From assembly GCF_015999335.1 (NCBI RefSeq), contig NZ_JAEACP010000009.1:1-64000 (forward strand): a stretch of DNA of 64,000 nt, in the 5' to 3' direction. Of the stretch, positions 1 to 8,914 are shown piece after piece; the first letter of the stretch is position 1, and the number at the start of each line of letters is the position of its first letter. The notes under the pieces were generated by a model. That model searched no databases. It was not told where the DNA came from and was given only the letters and a program-made list of their open reading frames with translations. This DNA is from Tabrizicola soli (lineage in GTDB: Bacteria > Pseudomonadota > Alphaproteobacteria > Rhodobacterales > Rhodobacteraceae). The position numbers and the translations under genes are program-made.

Positions 1-40
1 TGCTCTCGACTGTAGACGGTAAGGCGGGCACCTTGGTGCG

Positions 41-112
41 GGTTGTTCATCCTGCGGGGTCCTCGGCTGGAGTTTGGCGATTGCAGCCTAACCCCGCCTC
101 GGGTGAACAACC
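41..112. repeat. Long interrupted inverted repeat (possible structured RNA or cruciform)
   Basis: Nested complementary arms: GGTTGTTCATCC at 41-52 with GGGTGAACAACC at 101-112 (one G-T pair), CGGGGT at 55-60 with ACCCCG at 91-96, and GGCTG at 65-69 with CAGCC at 84-88. It lies just past the stop of the regulator gene ending at 129 and close to the window edge. There is no T-run, so it is not a standard intrinsic terminator. Its role is unknown and the gene on its left is outside the window. Confidence 0.55.
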
Positions 113-128
113 TCCTGAGAATTCACAT

Positions 129-1738
129 CTAGAGGTCGGCCAGGTCCGGCCCGAACTCCTCCAGCAGCCCGCTGTGCCGCAGGGTCGCGGCGGGATAGGC
201 GGGCTCAAGGCGGATGCGGTCCAGGGTGAAATCCGGCTCGGCGCGCAAGAGGTCGCGATAGACCCGCGCCGCCTTCTCGCGTTCGCCCACCGCAAGATAG
301 AGGAACAGCAGATGCCGCATCGCCGCGCGGAAGCCGGGGGCGCGGTAATGCGCCGCCTCGTAATGCGCGATGGCGGCCCGGTAGTGCCGGCCGCGCAGCG
401 CCACCAGGCCCGCGACCGCTTCCCACCAATGGACATGCACGGTCCGCGCCGCGATCTCGGCCCCGCGCCGGGCGGCCTCGAGCGCGCCATGGTCGTCGCC
501 CTGCCGGCTCAGCGCCACCGCCTGCGCCAGACGGGAATAGGCGTTGTAGGGGCTCAGCGCCAGCGCGTCCCGCGCCAGGCTGCCGCCCGCGCCGGGCTTG
601 TCGTCGATCATCAGCCGGGTCAGCCCGACCAGCGCCAGAACCAGCGGATTGCCCTTCGACCGCTCCAGCGCCTTGCGGGCAAGGCCGTCGATCTCGGCCA
701 GAAGCCGGGCCGGTTCGGGCTCGGTCCGCTCGACCAGCATGTCTGCCGCAAGAGCATCCGCCAGGCATGGACCCGCGCCGAGACGGCAATGCCCTCGGCC
801 TCGACCAGCAGGCGGTCGGCCTCGCGCAGGCGGGCGCGGTCATAGCTGAACATCTCGCCCACCGCCCTGGCGATCAGCGCATTCGCCCGGCGCGGGCCGT
901 TCTGGCACTCGGGCAGCTGCGGGAAATGCGCCAGGGCCGCGTCGGCTGCCTGGAACACCAGCGGCGGCAGGTCGCCCGCGCCGGTGAAATCCGCCTCGGC
1001 CGCCGGCAGCGCCGCGCGCTGGTTCCAGATGATCCGGCCCGAGGCGATGGACGACAGGCTGACCAGCACATGCACCCGGTCCTGGATCTGCACCCCCTCG
1101 ACATGCAGCGCCATCCCCTCGCGCGGCAGGTCCGCGGGAACCGGCGTCCCGCCCGCGCCATAGACGCTGACATGCGCGAATTCCGACAGCAGGGAGCCCA
1201 CCGCATCGCCCAGCGCGCGGCCCGCGAAAGAGCCCACGCCGTCGGACAAACCGCCCAGCCGGATCACGAAGGGCAGCCGCGCCGTCGCCGAGACCTGGTC
1301 GGGACGGCGGATCCCGAGCTGCGCCTCGACCCGCGCGCGCTCGTCGCGCAGCCAGTCCTCGAAGGCCGGGTCGAGAATGTCGATGCCTTCCAGGAACTCG
1401 CGCCCCGAGGCCAGCGCCTGCGCCGCTGCCGCCCGGTCCCGCTCGAGATCCGTCTCCACCCCGGTCAGCCGCACCATGTCGCGGTCGCTTTCCAGCCGGA
1501 AGGAGGTGGCGCCAAGCGCCTTGCGGATCTCCCTCAGCGCCTGGCGCAGGCTGCCCGAGGCCTGCTCCGCCCCCCGGTCCGACCAGAGCCGCGCCTCAAG
1601 CCAGCGGCGTGCCCGGCGGCGGTCGGGAGCCTGGCAGAGCATCGCCAGGATGGCCCGCGCCTTGGCCCCGCGCGGCGTGCAGAGGCTGCCTTCGTCATCA
1701 CGCACTTCGAGGACGCCAACCAGGCGAATGAACATCAT
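129..1738 (-). pseudogene. SARP/BTAD-type transcriptional regulator, frameshifted
   Basis: The N-terminal part (1738 down to about 745) starts MMFIRLVGVLEV and has a winged-helix DNA-binding region (about residues 1-95, ending near RLTGVETDLERD), followed by a region typical of SARP/CadC-like regulators. The reading then passes into another frame near 740: the first frame reads RVHAWRMLLRQT and then turns to arginine/tryptophan-rich nonsense, while the second frame carries on as MLVERTEPEPARLLAEIDG with TPR-like helices down to the stop at 129. The joined product would be about 530 residues, usual for this rhodobacterial family. One missing base (AGACATGC where AGACAATGC would restore frame) explains the break. 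It could be a true inactivating mutation or a sequencing error. No target is known. Confidence 0.65.
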
Positions 1739-1786
1739 GTACCCCGAACAATTGCCGCAAGGCTAAGCGGTCGCTCAACTGCGTGC

Positions 1787-1801
1787 AATGCACCGTGCAT
1801 T
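1787..1801. promoter_or_regulatory. 15-bp palindrome upstream of the SARP-type regulator
   Basis: AATGCAC-C-GTGCATT is a perfect 7-bp inverted repeat about 50 bp upstream of the regulator start at 1738. Its placement suits an operator, possibly for autoregulation. The binding protein is not known. Confidence 0.35.
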
Positions 1802-1911
1802 CTGCCTGGAACCGGCAGTTGCAAGCCTTTGCGGCCTTTGCCCGGAAAGGTTTAGGGCGCAGCGTTGCGGAATTGTTGCAGAAACCGCCGGTTGCCGCGG
1901 GGCGCGCGCCC

Positions 1912-1956
1912 GGAAATCGAAGATTTCCGCCCCGGAATTCTTCTTCAGAATTCCGG
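1912..1956 (-). terminator. Tandem hairpins at the 3' end of ubiG
   Basis: CCGGAATTC (1932-1940) pairs with GAATTCCGG (1948-1956), overlapping the ubiG stop, and GGAAATC (1912-1918) pairs with GATTTCC (1922-1928). There is no clear U-tract, so the efficiency of termination is uncertain. Confidence 0.45.
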
Positions 1957-2691
1957 CCGCTTCACCGAGGCGGTGACATAGTTGCAGCTCAGGTCGCGCT
2001 CCGACAGGCTCCAGCGCCAGGCCACCGGGTTGAACACCATCCCCTTGCGGTCCACCGGCCGCAGCCCGGCCTTGCCGATCAGTGCATAAAGCTCATCCGG
2101 CGTGATGAACTTCGCCCAGTCATGCGTCCCCTTCGGCAGCCAGCGCATCACCCATTCCGCGCCCAGGATCGCCATGGCGAAGCTCTTCGCCGTCCGGTTC
2201 AGCGTCGAGCAGACCATCAGCCCGCCGGGCTTCAGCAATTCCTGGCAGGCCACGAGATAGGCCTGCGGGTCGGCAACATGCTCGACCACCTCCATGTTCA
2301 GCACCACGTCGAACCGCTCGCCCGCCGCGGCCAGATCCTCGGCCGTGGTGTGGCGATAGTCGATCGCCAGCCCCGACTGCCGGGCATGGGCCTGGGCCAC
2401 CGGGATGTTGCGCGCCGCCGCATCGGCGCCGGTCACCTCCGCCCCCAGCCGCGCCATCGGTTCCGAGAGAAGCCCGCCGCCGCAGCCGATGTCCAGGATA
2501 CGCAGCCCTTCGAACGGCGCCGGACCCGCCAGGTCGCGCCCGAACTCCGCCGCCACCTGGGCGCAGATATAGTCCAGCCGGCAGGGGTTCAGCATGTGCA
2601 AGGGCTTGAACTTGCCGTTCGGGTCCCACCACTCGGCCGCCATCGCCTCGAACTTGGCCACTTCCGCCGGATCGACCGTATCCACCGCCAT
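1945..2691 (-). CDS. ubiG: Ubiquinone biosynthesis O-methyltransferase UbiG
   Basis: A 248-residue class I SAM-dependent methyltransferase. The SAM-binding motif [14 protein letters not shown] is at residues 65-78, and NMEVVEHV and LKPGG follow as in the family. UbiG performs both O-methylation steps of ubiquinone synthesis in the cytoplasm at the membrane surface. Length and the N-terminal pattern ([20 protein letters not shown]) match UbiG closely. It is divergent from the proline iminopeptidase gene, with only about 57 bp shared for both promoters. The 1739-1944 gap on its other side holds hairpins and a palindrome but no gene. Confidence 0.95.
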   Translation of the reverse strand: MAVDTVDPAEVAKFEAMAAEWWDPNGKFKPLHMLNPCRLDYICAQVAAEFGRDLAGPAPFEGLRILDIGCGGGLLSEPMARLGAEVTGADAAARNIPVAQAHARQSGLAIDYRHTTAEDLAAAGERFDVVLNMEVVEHVADPQAYLVACQELLKPGGLMVCSTLNRTAKSFAMAILGAEWVMRWLPKGTHDWAKFITPDELYALIGKAGLRPVDRKGMVFNPVAWRWSLSERDLSCNYVTASVKRPEF

Positions 2692-2748
2692 CGCCGCCTC
2701 CTCTTTGCCCTTCGACTCCGGGTCTGCCCGGCGCTATATAGGTCAATG

Positions 2749-3720
2749 ATGGATCAGAGATCAGGTCAAAAGCGCGCAGTCGAATACCTTTACCCGCCGA
2801 TCGAGCCTTTCGATCAGCGGATGATCGACATGGGCGACGGCCACCGCATCTATGTCGAGCAATGCGGCCATCCCCAAGGCCGCCCGGTCGTCGTCTTCCA
2901 CGGCGGGCCCGGCGGCGGCTGTTCGCCCGCCATGCGGCGCTATTTCGATCCCGGCTTCTACCGCATCGTGCTGTTCGACCAGCGCGGCTGCGGCCGCTCG
3001 CGGCCCCATGCCAGCGTCATCGCCAATACCACCTGGCACCTGGTCGAGGATGTCGAGACCATCCGCAAGGCGCTGGGGATCGACCGCTTCATCGGCTTCG
3101 GCGGCAGCTGGGGCGCGACGCTCGCGCTCATCTACGCCCTCACCCACCCGGCGCGGGTGACCAGCCTGGTCCTGCGCGGCGTCTTCCTGATGACAAGGGC
3201 CGAGCTGCAGTGGTTCTACGGCGGCGGCGCCGGGGCCTTCTTTCCCGACCTCTGGGCCCGCTTCGCCGAGGCCATCCCCGAGGCCGAGCGCGGCGACCTC
3301 ATCGCCGCCTACCATCGCCGCCTGTTCTCGGGCAACCTGATCGAGGAAACCCGCTTCGGCCGGATCTGGGCCAATTGGGAGAACGCGCTCGCCTCGATCC
3401 AGAACGACGGTCTCATGGGCGAAAGCCCCTCGGACTATGCCCGCGCCTTCGCCCGGCTGGAGAACCACTATTTCCAGAACGCCGGCTTCCTAGACGGCGA
3501 CGGCTGGATCCTGCGTGAGCGCAGGCGGATCGAGCATATCCCGGCCAGCATCATCCAGGGCCGATACGACATGATCTGCCCGCCCCTGGCCGCCTGGCGG
3601 CTTGCCGATGGCTGGGACCGATGCCGGCTGGACATGGTGCCCCTCGCCGGTCACGCCCTGTCCGAACCGGGGATCAGCGAGGCGCTGGTCCGGGTGATGG
3701 ACAATCTCCGCCGCGGCTGA
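2749..3720 (+). CDS. pip: Proline iminopeptidase (alpha/beta hydrolase, S33)
   Basis: About 323 residues. It releases N-terminal proline from peptides in the cytoplasm. The oxyanion-hole motif HGGPGGG is at 51-57, DQRG at 77-80, and the nucleophile elbow GGSWG gives Ser120. Later RYDMICP and AGHAL supply the likely Asp and His of the triad. ATG at 2746 and 2749 are adjacent; the second gives the usual MDQRSGQKRAVEYLYPPIEP N-terminus. Upstream in-frame codons to 1783 have no homologous content. It is divergent from ubiG and convergent, 3 bp apart, with the next gene. Confidence 0.92.
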   Translation: MDQRSGQKRAVEYLYPPIEPFDQRMIDMGDGHRIYVEQCGHPQGRPVVVFHGGPGGGCSPAMRRYFDPGFYRIVLFDQRGCGRSRPHASVIANTTWHLVEDVETIRKALGIDRFIGFGGSWGATLALIYALTHPARVTSLVLRGVFLMTRAELQWFYGGGAGAFFPDLWARFAEAIPEAERGDLIAAYHRRLFSGNLIEETRFGRIWANWENALASIQNDGLMGESPSDYARAFARLENHYFQNAGFLDGDGWILRERRRIEHIPASIIQGRYDMICPPLAAWRLADGWDRCRLDMVPLAGHALSEPGISEALVRVMDNLRRG

Positions 3721-3723
3721 ACC

Positions 3724-4080
3724 TCAGGCCCTTGCGCGCCGGGCCCGCTCCAGCTCGGCCGCCACCGCCTCCTCCGCGAAGGGCAGTTCCAGGAAACGCT
3801 GCGCCTCGGCGCGGGCCTCGGCCTCATAGCCCAGGAAGACCACGGGCACCTGCGCGCCCTCCAGCACCTTGCCCAGCAGGGATGCGCGCAACCGGGCCGG
3901 GGGCAGGTCGGCGAAGGCGATGCCGATCCGCACCGGATCGCCCAGTGCCGCCAGGGCCTCCTCGGGCGAGGCCGCCAGGATCACGCGGGCATCCGGGGCG
4001 ATGTCTCCGATCAGGGCGGCAAGATCCTCGGCGATCAGGCCGACCGGCTCGAGGACAAGGCAGACGAATCCCATTGGCAC
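3724..4080 (-). CDS. Degenerate response-regulator receiver-like protein
   Basis: A 118-residue single-domain protein. The pattern FVCLVLEPVGLIAEDLAALI at the N-terminus and VPVVFLGY in the middle resemble beta strands 1 and 4 of a receiver fold. The usual acidic pocket is weakened, and the conserved Lys-Pro near the C-terminus is replaced by Leu-Pro (FLELPFAEE), so phosphorylation in the ordinary way is doubtful. The divergent Crp/Fnr gene 73 bp away suggests a regulatory link. The fold assignment is by pattern only; function unknown. Confidence 0.6.
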   Translation of the reverse strand: MPMGFVCLVLEPVGLIAEDLAALIGDIAPDARVILAASPEEALAALGDPVRIGIAFADLPPARLRASLLGKVLEGAQVPVVFLGYEAEARAEAQRFLELPFAEEAVAAELERARRARA

Positions 4081-4122
4081 CTCCTGACCACCCCGGATGC
4101 AACCATTCCGCGGTCGCCCGCA

Positions 4123-4136
4123 TTAACCTGCATCAA
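4123..4136 (+). promoter_or_regulatory. Imperfect FNR/CRP-type box
   Basis: TTAAC-CTGC-ATCAA differs from the FNR-type dyad TTGAY-N4-RTCAA at one half-site base (A for G). It lies 18 bp upstream of the Crp/Fnr start and faces the divergent receiver-like gene, so it may be autoregulatory or an FnrL/Dnr site. Confidence 0.35.
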
Positions 4137-4153
4137 GTTCGGAGGAGGTCCGC

Positions 4154-4885
4154 ATGCAATTCACCGACTGCGCCGCCTGCCCGCTTCGTCCCCGGCCGAT
4201 GTTCCTGCCCTTCACCCCGGAGGAGCTTGCCTTCATGCGCGGCTTCAAGACCGGCGAGCGGCTGGTTCCGCGCGGCGGTATCGTGCTGGCGCAGGGCGAG
4301 ACCTCGCCGCATCTCTATACCGCGCTCGACGGCTTCGGCACCCGCTCGATCCTGCTCGAGGACGGGCGCAGGCAGGTGATCAACTTCGTCTTTCCGGGCG
4401 ATTTCATCGGCTTGCAGGCCGGACTCATGGGCGAGATGCGCCATACGATCCAGGCCAGCACGCCGATGCGCCTGTGCACCTTCCGGCGCGAAGAGCTGTG
4501 GACCCTGTTCCGAGACCGCCCGGACCGGGCCTATGACCTGACCTGGATCGCGGCGGTCGAGGAGCATTTCCTGGGCGAGACCATCACCACCCTCGGGCAG
4601 CGCGACGCGACGGAGAAGGTGGCCTGGGCCCTGGCGCGGATCTGGCAAAGGCTGGTGGCCCTGGGGCTTGGCGACGGCAGCGCCGTGCCCCTGCCCTTCC
4701 GCCAGCACGAGCTTGCCGACGCCCTCGGCCTGTCGCCGGTCCACACCAACCGCACGGTCACGGTGCTGCGGGGGCTGGGCATCCTCCGATGGACGCGGGG
4801 CAGGCTGGAGATCCTCGCCCCCGCCCGGCTCTTCGCCCTCGCCGGCCTGCCGCAGGCCCACGAGGAGCGACGCCCCCTCATGTAG
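4154..4885 (+). CDS. Crp/Fnr-family transcriptional regulator
   Basis: A 243-residue regulator with an N-terminal cyclic-nucleotide-binding-like beta barrel (about 25-145) and a C-terminal helix-turn-helix (FRQHELADALGLSPVHTNRT, about 190-210). It has CAAC at residues 6-9 but lacks the four-cysteine N-terminal set of oxygen-sensing FNR, so an Fe-S sensor is not supported. The start has a good ribosome site (GGAGGAGGT). It is convergent with dxs, 12 bp apart. Its signal is not evident. Confidence 0.85.
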   Translation: MQFTDCAACPLRPRPMFLPFTPEELAFMRGFKTGERLVPRGGIVLAQGETSPHLYTALDGFGTRSILLEDGRRQVINFVFPGDFIGLQAGLMGEMRHTIQASTPMRLCTFRREELWTLFRDRPDRAYDLTWIAAVEEHFLGETITTLGQRDATEKVAWALARIWQRLVALGLGDGSAVPLPFRQHELADALGLSPVHTNRTVTVLRGLGILRWTRGRLEILAPARLFALAGLPQAHEERRPLM

Positions 4886-4897
4886 CGCGGGCGTAGG

Positions 4898-6811
4898 TCA
4901 CGCCCGCTTGCCCACCACCGCGACGCCCAGCGCCTCCAGCACACGTTCCTCGATATGGGCCGCGTCCAGCCCGGCGACGCGGTACATCGCCTCGGGCGAG
5001 GCCTGGTCGATGAAGATGTCGGGCAGGACCAGCGAGCGGAACTTCAGCCCCCGGTCGAACACCCCCTCCTCGGCCAGCAGCTGCGCGACATGGCTGCCGA
5101 AGCCGCCGACCGCGCCTTCCTCGACCGTCACCAGCGCCTCGTGCCCGCGCGCCAGGCCCAGGATCAGCGCGCGGTCCAGGGGCTTGGCGAAACGCGCGTC
5201 CGCGACCGTCACCGGGACGCCGCGCGCCGCCAGCGCCTCGGCCGCCTTCAGGCTTTCCGCCAGCCGGGTGCCGAAGGACAGGATCGCGACCCGAGATCCC
5301 TCGCGCACGATCCGGCCGCGCCCGATCTCCAGCGGAACCCCTTGCGCCGGCATCTCCACCCCGACGCCCTCGCCGCGCGGATAGCGGAAGGCGATCGGCC
5401 CCGCGTCATGCGCCGCCGCCGTCGCCACCATATGCACCAGCTCGGCCTCGTCCGCCGCGGCCATCACTACCATCCCCGGCAGGTTCGCGAGGAAGGCGAT
5501 GTCGAAGGCCCCGGCATGGGTCGCGCCATCGGCCCCGACCAGCCCGGCCCGGTCGATGGCAAAGCGCACCGGCAGGCACTGGATCGCCACATCGTGCACG
5601 ACCTGATCGTACCCGCGCTGCAAAAAGGTCGAATAAATCGCGCAGAACGGCTTCAGACCCCCCGCCGCCAGCCCCGCGCTGAACGTCACCGCATGCTGTT
5701 CCGCGATCCCCACGTCGAAGCAGCGTTTCGGGAAGCGTCCGGCAAAGAGGTCAAGCCCGGTCCCGTCCGGCATCGCCGCCGTCACCGCGACGATACCCGC
5801 GTCCCGCTCCGCCTCGGCGATCAGGCTTTGCGCGAAGACCTTGGTATAGGACGGCGCATTCGACGCCGCCTTCACCTGCACCCCGGTCAGCACGTCGAAC
5901 TTGCCCGTGGCATGGCCCTTGTCGCGCGCCGCCTCGGCCGGGGCATAGCCCTTGCCCTTCTTGGTCAGCACATGGATCAGCACCGGCCCCGTCGCCCGCG
6001 CCTTCACCGTCCGCAGCACCGGCAGGAGCTGGTCCAGGTCATGCCCGTCGATGGGGCCGACATATTCGAACCCCAGCGATTCAAACAGCGTCCCGCCCAC
6101 GGCCATGCCCTTCAGCATGTCCTTGGCCCGCTTCGCCCCGTCCTGCAGCGGCTGCGGCAGGAGGCCGACGATCCCCTTCGCCACCTGCTTCAGGTCCTGG
6201 ATCGGCGCTTCGGCATAAAGCCGCGACAGATAGGAGGACAGCGCGCCGACAGGCGGGGCGATCGACATCTCGTTGTCGTTCAGCACCACGAACAGCCGCT
6301 TCTTCAGGTGGCCCGCGTTGTTCATCGCCTCGAAGGCCATGCCGGCGCTCATCGCCCCGTCGCCGATCACCGCGATGGCATCGCCGGGGTCGCCGCCCAG
6401 CTCCGCCGCCATCGCAAAGCCCAGCGCCGCCGAGATCGAGGTCGAGCTGTGCGCCGCGCCGAACGGGTCATAGGGGGATTCGGACCGCTTGGTGAAACCC
6501 GACAGCCCGCCCTCCATCCGCAAGCTGCGGATCCGGTCGCGCCGCCCGGTCAGGATCTTGTGCGGATAGCACTGGTGGCCGACATCCCAGATCAGCTTGT
6601 CGCGCGGCATGTCGAAGACCGCATGCAGCGCCACGGTCAGTTCCACCACGCCGAGGCCGGCGCCGAGATGCCCGCCCGTCACCGAGACGGCCGAGATCGT
6701 CTCGGCCCGCAGTTCTCCGGCAAGCTGGTGCAGCTCGCGGTCGGAGAGTGCCTTCAGGTCCGAAGGCAGCTTCACCCGGTCGAGCAGCGGGGTCTGGGGT
6801 CGGTCGGTCAT
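4898..6811 (-). CDS. dxs: 1-deoxy-D-xylulose-5-phosphate synthase
   Basis: A 637-residue thiamine-diphosphate enzyme that condenses pyruvate and glyceraldehyde 3-phosphate, the first step of the MEP isoprenoid pathway. [17 protein letters not shown] and the ThDP motif [18 protein letters not shown] are intact, and [13 protein letters not shown] and the C-terminal transketolase domain follow. The start [20 protein letters not shown] at 6811 fits the family; the open frame runs further upstream but only over ispA in another frame. It is the last gene of an operon with ispA and xseB, 20 bp from ispA. Confidence 0.96.
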   Translation of the reverse strand: MTDRPQTPLLDRVKLPSDLKALSDRELHQLAGELRAETISAVSVTGGHLGAGLGVVELTVALHAVFDMPRDKLIWDVGHQCYPHKILTGRRDRIRSLRMEGGLSGFTKRSESPYDPFGAAHSSTSISAALGFAMAAELGGDPGDAIAVIGDGAMSAGMAFEAMNNAGHLKKRLFVVLNDNEMSIAPPVGALSSYLSRLYAEAPIQDLKQVAKGIVGLLPQPLQDGAKRAKDMLKGMAVGGTLFESLGFEYVGPIDGHDLDQLLPVLRTVKARATGPVLIHVLTKKGKGYAPAEAARDKGHATGKFDVLTGVQVKAASNAPSYTKVFAQSLIAEAERDAGIVAVTAAMPDGTGLDLFAGRFPKRCFDVGIAEQHAVTFSAGLAAGGLKPFCAIYSTFLQRGYDQVVHDVAIQCLPVRFAIDRAGLVGADGATHAGAFDIAFLANLPGMVVMAAADEAELVHMVATAAAHDAGPIAFRYPRGEGVGVEMPAQGVPLEIGRGRIVREGSRVAILSFGTRLAESLKAAEALAARGVPVTVADARFAKPLDRALILGLARGHEALVTVEEGAVGGFGSHVAQLLAEEGVFDRGLKFRSLVLPDIFIDQASPEAMYRVAGLDAAHIEERVLEALGVAVVGKRA

Positions 6812-6831
6812 GCCTTGCCCTCCCGGGCCGT

Positions 6832-7701
6832 TCAGTTGTCGCGCGCAATAACGAAGCGCGCCGCGGCGATCAAGTTCCCCGCCCGCGCAGCATAACCCGC
6901 CAGCGCCGTCTCGGCCTCGCCGATCAGCGCGTCGGCCCGCGCCCGCGCGCCCTCCAGCCCCAGCAGCGAGACGAAGGTCGCCTTCCCCGCCCCGGCATCC
7001 TTGCCGACACGCTTGCCGGTCCGGGCCTCGTCCCCGGTCACGTCCAGGATATCGTCGGCGATCTGGAAGGCCAGCCCCAGCGCCGCCGCATAGCGCCGCA
7101 AGGGCGCAGGGTCCGCCCCGGCGATCACCGCCCCGGCCTCGGCCGCGAAGCCGATCAGCGCCCCGGTCTTGCCCGCCTGCAGCGCCGTGATCTCCTCCAG
7201 CGTCAGGCTCCGCCCCGCCGTCTCGGCCGCGATGTCCAGCGCCTGCCCCAGCACCATCCCGTTGATGCCCGAGGCCCGCGCGAGACCTGCGACCAGCTCC
7301 ATCCGCACCTCGGCAGACCCCAGCGCCGGGTCGCACAAAAGCTCGAAGGCCAGCGTCTGCAAGGCGTCCCCCGCCAGCACCGCCGTGGCCTCGTCCCATT
7401 TGCGATGCACCGTCGGCTGGCCGCGCCGCAGGTCGTCGTCGTCCATGCAGGGGAGGTCATCGTGAACGAGGCTATAGGCGTGCAACGCCTCGACCGCCGC
7501 CGCCGCGCCGAGCGCCCGGTCCTCGGCCAGGCCATGCATCCGCGCGCCCTCCAGCACCAGAAAGCCGCGCAGCCGCTTGCCGCCCCTCACGGCATAGCGC
7601 ATCGCCTGCGTCACCGGCTGGTCCGCGCGGCCCTCCAGCGCGGCAAGCAACCGCGCCTCGACCAGCGCCGCATCCGCCGCCAACCGCTCCTGAAAGATCA
7701 C
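6832..7701 (-). CDS. ispA: Farnesyl diphosphate synthase (polyprenyl synthetase)
   Basis: About 289 residues. It makes farnesyl diphosphate from IPP and DMAPP or GPP. The first Asp-rich motif DDLPCMD and the second DDILD are present, as are [13 protein letters not shown] and a lysine/threonine region at [16 protein letters not shown] start at 7701 ([15 protein letters not shown]) overlaps the xseB stop as GATGTGA, giving the usual length; a longer reading from 7794 would be xseB sequence in another frame. Translational coupling with xseB is likely. Confidence 0.93.
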   Translation of the reverse strand: MIFQERLAADAALVEARLLAALEGRADQPVTQAMRYAVRGGKRLRGFLVLEGARMHGLAEDRALGAAAAVEALHAYSLVHDDLPCMDDDDLRRGQPTVHRKWDEATAVLAGDALQTLAFELLCDPALGSAEVRMELVAGLARASGINGMVLGQALDIAAETAGRSLTLEEITALQAGKTGALIGFAAEAGAVIAGADPAPLRRYAAALGLAFQIADDILDVTGDEARTGKRVGKDAGAGKATFVSLLGLEGARARADALIGEAETALAGYAARAGNLIAAARFVIARDN

Positions 7702-7937
7702 ATCCCCTCCGCCGGAGTCGTGCCCACCGCCCGGCCTTCCTGCGCCCGGATCAGTTCCACCTTCTCCTCGGCCTCGGCCAGCTTCCTGGCGCAATGCGCC
7801 TTCAGCGTGGCCCCGCGCTCATAAAGCGCGATCGACTGCTCCAGCGGCACCTCGCCACGTTCCAGCGCATCCACCACCTGCTCCAGCGCGGCCATCGCCT
7901 CCTCGAAGCTCATCGTCTCCACCGGCTTGTCCGTCAT
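7698..7937 (-). CDS. xseB: Exodeoxyribonuclease VII small subunit
   Basis: A 79-residue protein with the family pattern MSFEEAMAALEQVVDALERGEVPLEQSIALYERG. It pairs with XseA (not in the window) to degrade single-stranded DNA. It overlaps the upstream hydrolase by 4 bp (ATGA) and the downstream ispA start. Its position in front of ispA and dxs is a widespread proteobacterial arrangement. Confidence 0.94.
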   Translation of the reverse strand: MTDKPVETMSFEEAMAALEQVVDALERGEVPLEQSIALYERGATLKAHCARKLAEAEEKVELIRAQEGRAVGTTPAEGM

Positions 7938-8848
7938 CGGCCCCGCTCCTCCAGCACTGCGACATGCGCCGCGACCGAGGCCGCCAGCGCCTCCAGATCA
8001 TAGCCACCCTCCAGCGAGGACACCACCCGCCCCCCGGCGAAATCGCAGAGGCGGCCGGTCAGCCAGCGGTAGTCCTCCGCCTGCCACTCCAGCCCGGCCA
8101 GGGGATCGTCGGCATGGGCGTCGAACCCGGCCGAGACCAGCAGGAGCTCGGGCTTCCATTCCGCCAGCGCCGGGAACACCAGCCGCTCATAGGCCTCGCG
8201 CAACGCCCTGCCGCCAGAGCCCGAGCGCAAGGGCACGTTCACCACCTGCCCATGCGCGCCCCGCTCCTCCACCCGCCCGGTGCCGGGATAGAGCGGCATC
8301 TGGTGGCTGGAGACGAACAGGCAGCGCCCCTCGTCCCACATCAGATCCTGCGTCCCGTTGCCGTGATGCACGTCGAAATCCACAATGGCGACGCGGCCCA
8401 GCCCATGATGATCCAGCGCCCGCTTCGCCCCGATGGCCACCGTCCCGAAGAGACAGAACCCCATCGCCGTCTCGCGCTCGGCATGGTGCCCCGGCGGCCG
8501 CCCGGCCACGAACGCCGTCTTCGCCTCCCCCGCCACCACCGCGTCCACCGCCGCGCAGATGCCGCCGACCGCGCGCATCGCCGCCTCGAACGACCCCGGC
8601 GCGAGATAGGTATCCCCGTCCAGCTGCGCCCAGCCCTCGCGCGGCACCGACGCCTTCACCCGCGCCAGATAGCCCGAAGGATGGCAGCGCAGCACCTCCG
8701 CCTCCTCCCCCGGCGGGCACTCCCGCCGCTCAACGGGGATCCCGGCAAGCCCCTGCTCCACCGCCGCCAGCCGTTCCACCCGCTCGGGATGGCCCGGCGG
8801 CGTCACATGGCCGCGAAACGCCTCATGCGTGAAAACCAGCACCTGCAT
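7934..8848 (-). CDS. Histone deacetylase family hydrolase (acetylpolyamine amidohydrolase-like)
   Basis: A 304-residue zinc-dependent deacetylase of the HDAC fold. The motifs GRPPGHHAERETAMGFCLF (charge relay His pair), DFDVHHGNGTQDLMW (zinc Asp/His) and SAGFDAHADDPLAG (second zinc Asp) plus EGGYD are all intact, so it should be active. Bacterial members act on acetylated polyamines or other small amides; the substrate here is not shown. It is first in the xseB-ispA-dxs operon and is preceded by the recurrent hairpin-leader element at 8851-8897, with AGAGGAAG as ribosome site. Confidence 0.88.
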   Translation of the reverse strand: MQVLVFTHEAFRGHVTPPGHPERVERLAAVEQGLAGIPVERRECPPGEEAEVLRCHPSGYLARVKASVPREGWAQLDGDTYLAPGSFEAAMRAVGGICAAVDAVVAGEAKTAFVAGRPPGHHAERETAMGFCLFGTVAIGAKRALDHHGLGRVAIVDFDVHHGNGTQDLMWDEGRCLFVSSHQMPLYPGTGRVEERGAHGQVVNVPLRSGSGGRALREAYERLVFPALAEWKPELLLVSAGFDAHADDPLAGLEWQAEDYRWLTGRLCDFAGGRVVSSLEGGYDLEALAASVAAHVAVLEERGR

Positions 8849-8850
8849 CT

Positions 8851-8897
8851 TCCTCTTGGCGAAAATACTCCGGGGGTCCGGGGGCTGGCCCCCGGTC
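8851..8897 (-). repeat. Rhodobacterial terminator-leader element, copy 1
   Basis: On the minus strand this reads hairpin (CCGGGGGC 8878-8885 with GCCCCCGG 8888-8895), then CCCCCGGAGTATTTTCGCCAAGAG, then the ATG of the hydrolase. It lies between the stop of petR and the start of the next gene. A second, similar copy is at 53290-53331. I recall near-identical elements at many gene borders in this family; a genome-wide count would confirm it. Confidence 0.6.
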
Positions 8898-8914
8898 CGC
8901 CGCCGGCCGCAAGC

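Noticed and set aside
4154-4885. Oxygen-sensing FNR
   Set aside because: Only CAAC at residues 6-9 is present; the four-cysteine set needed for the sensing cluster is missing.
4955-7824. Two long plus-strand open frames opposite dxs and ispA
   Set aside because: Antisense shadows of conserved enzymes, without ribosome sites or motifs.
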